From positions 62,001 through 126,000 of the forward strand of contig CAYGOV010000007.1 in the NCBI GenBank assembly GCA_964351625.1: DNA of 64,000 nucleotides. The letters are read 5' to 3'. Below, in pieces: positions 62,475-64,000 of the stretch (positions within the stretch are counted from its first letter, which is position 1; each line of letters starts with the position of its first letter). Source of the stretch: Marinoscillum sp964351625. Its GTDB lineage: Bacteria; Bacteroidota; Bacteroidia; Cytophagales; Cyclobacteriaceae. The notes under the pieces are model-generated. The model was given only the letters and a program-made list of their open reading frames with translations. It was not told the DNA's origin and ran no database searches. Both the position numbers and the translations under genes were made by a program.

Positions 62475-63571
62475 TTTTTTTTTACTTCCCCACCTGCACC
62501 CAATTTAACGACTCGTTCTATTTGCGAAAGCTTCATTAGGCAAAGCTCTATGTGCAGGCGCTGATTTTTACTCTGCTTGTAACCTAGATCGACCTGATTC
62601 ATAAGATTGAGACCAGTCAATAGAGAAGAAGCGGAGATCGCATTGCCTTGCTCGCTGTATTTACCTTTTAGATTCTCCGGCACTTCTAGCAATTTGAGCG
62701 TTTGTGAGTTTTTACAAACCAACAGATTTCTAAAATGGTCTTCAAGCCCAATTAAGAAGTTGTGCCCATCAAAACCATTTCTGAGAATATCATCGAAGAG
62801 CAACAACGCTCCAGCCATATCTTCGGCAAGAAAGTAATCGACCAATTTGAAATAGTAATCATAATCAAGAATGTGAAGATTCTTAATCGCATTCTGATAG
62901 GTGACCTTATTGTCCGAAGAGAAAGTGACAATCAAATCAAAAATGGAAAGCGCATCACGCATCGCACCATCTGCCTTTTGCGCAATTAGATGCAAAGCCT
63001 CTGATTCGGCACTTATACCCTCTTTCTCTGCAATTCCTTGCAATTGGGTAACCATGTCATTGATCTCGATACGATTGAAATCATAGATCTGACATCTTGA
63101 GAGAATCGTAGGGATCACCTTATGCTTCTCCGTGGTAGCCAGTATAAATATGGCATAAGAAGGAGGCTCTTCCAAAGTCTTCAAAAAGGCGTTGAAAGCC
63201 TGATTGGAAAGCATGTGAACCTCATCTATGATATATACTTTGAATTTTCCCTGCTGCGGTGGATAGCGAACCTGATCGATGAGGTTTCTGATATCCTCCA
63301 CAGAGTTATTGGAGGCCGCATCCAATTCATAAATATTGAAATTGCCAGCAGCAGCGTCACCATTCTCTGCCTCAAAACCATTGATCATGCGTGACAAGAT
63401 CCGCGCACAAGTAGTTTTACCTACTCCTCTAGGTCCACAAAAAAGTAACGCTTGGGCGAGATGATTATTGTCAATGGCATTTTTGAGCGTGGTAGTAATA
63501 TGCCCTTGACCGACTACTTCGTCAAAGCCCAACGGGCGATATTTTCTGGCAGATACTACGAAATTTTCCAC
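62459..63571 (-). CDS. dnaX: DNA polymerase III gamma/tau subunit (gamma form)
   Basis: The 0-frame product has 370 residues and stops at TAG (62459) 12 nt after the A10 run. It is a clamp-loader AAA+ protein: Walker A GPRGVGKT (46-53), Walker B YIIDEVHML (113-121), sensor 1 ILATTEKH, and the SRC motif (158-160). The zinc module normally inserted near residues 63-80 lacks all its cysteines here (INGFEAENGDAAAGN). The start codon is GTG at 63571. Slippage at the A run would also give tau. Confidence 0.9.
   Translation of the reverse strand: MENFVVSARKYRPLGFDEVVGQGHITTTLKNAIDNNHLAQALLFCGPRGVGKTTCARILSRMINGFEAENGDAAAGNFNIYELDAASNNSVEDIRNLIDQVRYPPQQGKFKVYIIDEVHMLSNQAFNAFLKTLEEPPSYAIFILATTEKHKVIPTILSRCQIYDFNRIEINDMVTQLQGIAEKEGISAESEALHLIAQKADGAMRDALSIFDLIVTFSSDNKVTYQNAIKNLHILDYDYYFKLVDYFLAEDMAGALLLFDDILRNGFDGHNFLIGLEDHFRNLLVCKNSQTLKLLEVPENLKGKYSEQGNAISASSLLTGLNLMNQVDLGYKQSKNQRLHIELCLMKLSQIERVVKLGAGGEVKKKVATA
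62474..62483 (-). other. A10 slippery run in dnaX
   Basis: On the coding strand GTA-AAA-AAA-AAA-GTA holds ten consecutive A. An extra A in the transcript, or a -1 ribosomal slip, moves into the 205-codon tau frame. A G-rich stretch (AGGTGGGGAAG) lies just upstream. No strong downstream stem was found by eye. Confidence 0.7.
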
Positions 63572-63760
63572 AGCGGAAAATTAAGGCAATTGCTCAGAAG
63601 TCTGCTAAGATTTAAAAACTTATTAAGGGAATTTCTAGGAATGATTGAATCAAAATAACCTGATATCATAGCCCATCAGCCATATCTTCACGTATAGGTA
63701 TCTTCGAAAGAAAATATTTAATACCCACGCAACCTTTGCAACCTCACTTGCATCTTCCCT

Positions 63761-64000
63761 ATGCACACCAACTTAAACATGTTGCGAATCAATAAATCGA
63801 ACGCTGAAGAGCAAATGCTCAAAGACTGCATCAAGCGAAAGCCGAGTGCACAAAAGGCGCTATACGATCGGTTTGCTGGCAAAATGTTGGGAGTGTGTAT
63901 GAGATACATTCATGATCGTGAAGAGGCAGAACATGTGATGATCGGCGGTATGGTGAAGGTATTTGATAAGTTGGATCAGTTCAGTGGCGAGGGAAGTTTA
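63761..64000 (+). CDS. ECF sigma factor, N-terminal part (runs off the window)
   Basis: ATG at 63761 (or 63779) opens a frame that reaches the window end without a stop: 80 codons. The sequence EEQMLKDCIKRKPSAQKALYD, GKMLGVCMRYIHDREEAEHV and GGMVKVFDKLDQFSGEG is sigma region 2 of Bacteroidota ECF factors, where region 2.2 normally reads EDVLQEGFIKVF; here MIGGMVKVF is a variant. It is divergent from dnaX with 189 bp between starts. Confidence 0.8.
   Translation, partial: MHTNLNMLRINKSNAEEQMLKDCIKRKPSAQKALYDRFAGKMLGVCMRYIHDREEAEHVMIGGMVKVFDKLDQFSGEGSL

Overview
The window is a 64 kb piece of a chromosome from a Bacteroidota bacterium, most likely a marine or free-living member of the Cytophagales. 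The evidence is the gene content: PorT of the type IX secretion system, DUF5606, DUF4290, DUF2851 and DUF6588 proteins, a quinone-dependent PyrD, a four-TM FtsK followed by LolA, and ubiE directly followed by porT. Two further signs are promoters of the TTTG-N20-TAnnTTTG type and an almost complete lack of Shine-Dalgarno sequences. Species and family cannot be decided from the sequence alone. I see no prophage, insertion sequence, CRISPR array, tRNA or rRNA. Genes are dense and mostly housekeeping, on both strands.

Layout. 1-6 kb: end of a GT4 glycosyltransferase, an FAD oxidoreductase, an NhaC antiporter, a DEDDy exonuclease, YigZ and a secreted TPR protein. 6-12.8 kb: surface-glycan genes (FemAB/GNAT-like protein, GT4, sulfotransferase, GT2, PhyH-like oxygenase), then rsgA and the Kdo transferase waaA. 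12.8-20.4 kb: ahpC, a lipoprotein plus DUF6588 pair, a BamA-like outer membrane protein, a low-molecular-weight phosphatase, aspartokinase and fbp. 20.4-31.9 kb: thioesterase, DUF5606, engB, ubiE-porT-SDR, a saccharopine-dehydrogenase-like protein, trmN6-like, rnhA-marC, an aminotransferase with aroQ, xerD, and an unlisted 57-residue ORF. 32-42.5 kb: pyrD, ftsK, lolA, then a run of pyrF, DUF2851, a membrane protein, a NeuD-type acyltransferase, trhO and a nucleoside phosphorylase. 42.5-52.5 kb is the most accessory-looking part: a histidine kinase/OmpR-type regulator pair, an acidic protein, a degenerate Cu/Zn-SOD-like lipoprotein, a small secreted protein behind a helically phased TGAC array, a twin jelly-roll protein facing a GH113-like hydrolase, an ECF sigma/anti-sigma pair, and a lipoprotein with five CHRD repeats. 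52.5-64 kb: murA, DUF4290, pepP, an S8 protease, an M16 protease, an O-methyltransferase, an SLT/LysM lytic transglycosylase, a receiver-only regulator, dnaX, and the start of another ECF sigma gene.

The strongest unusual signals are these. (1) dnaX is split at a run of ten A residues. The -1 frame is open for another 205 codons and encodes a typical tau tail, so slippage would give gamma (370 aa) and tau (571 aa) from one gene; the same protein lacks the usual zinc-binding cysteines. (2) Upstream of position 46394 lie four TGAC repeats (with a fifth degenerate one) spaced 11, 10, 10 and 11 bp. They end where the -33 promoter element should be, about 1.2 kb from an OmpR-family regulator. (3) The SOD-like lipoprotein keeps the copper ligands, loses two zinc histidines and carries a His-rich loop. 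(4) The CHRD lipoprotein contains near-identical 369-bp tandem repeats next to a sigma/anti-sigma pair whose sigma has a proline in its DNA-recognition helix. All functional statements come from reading motifs by eye; no database search was run.
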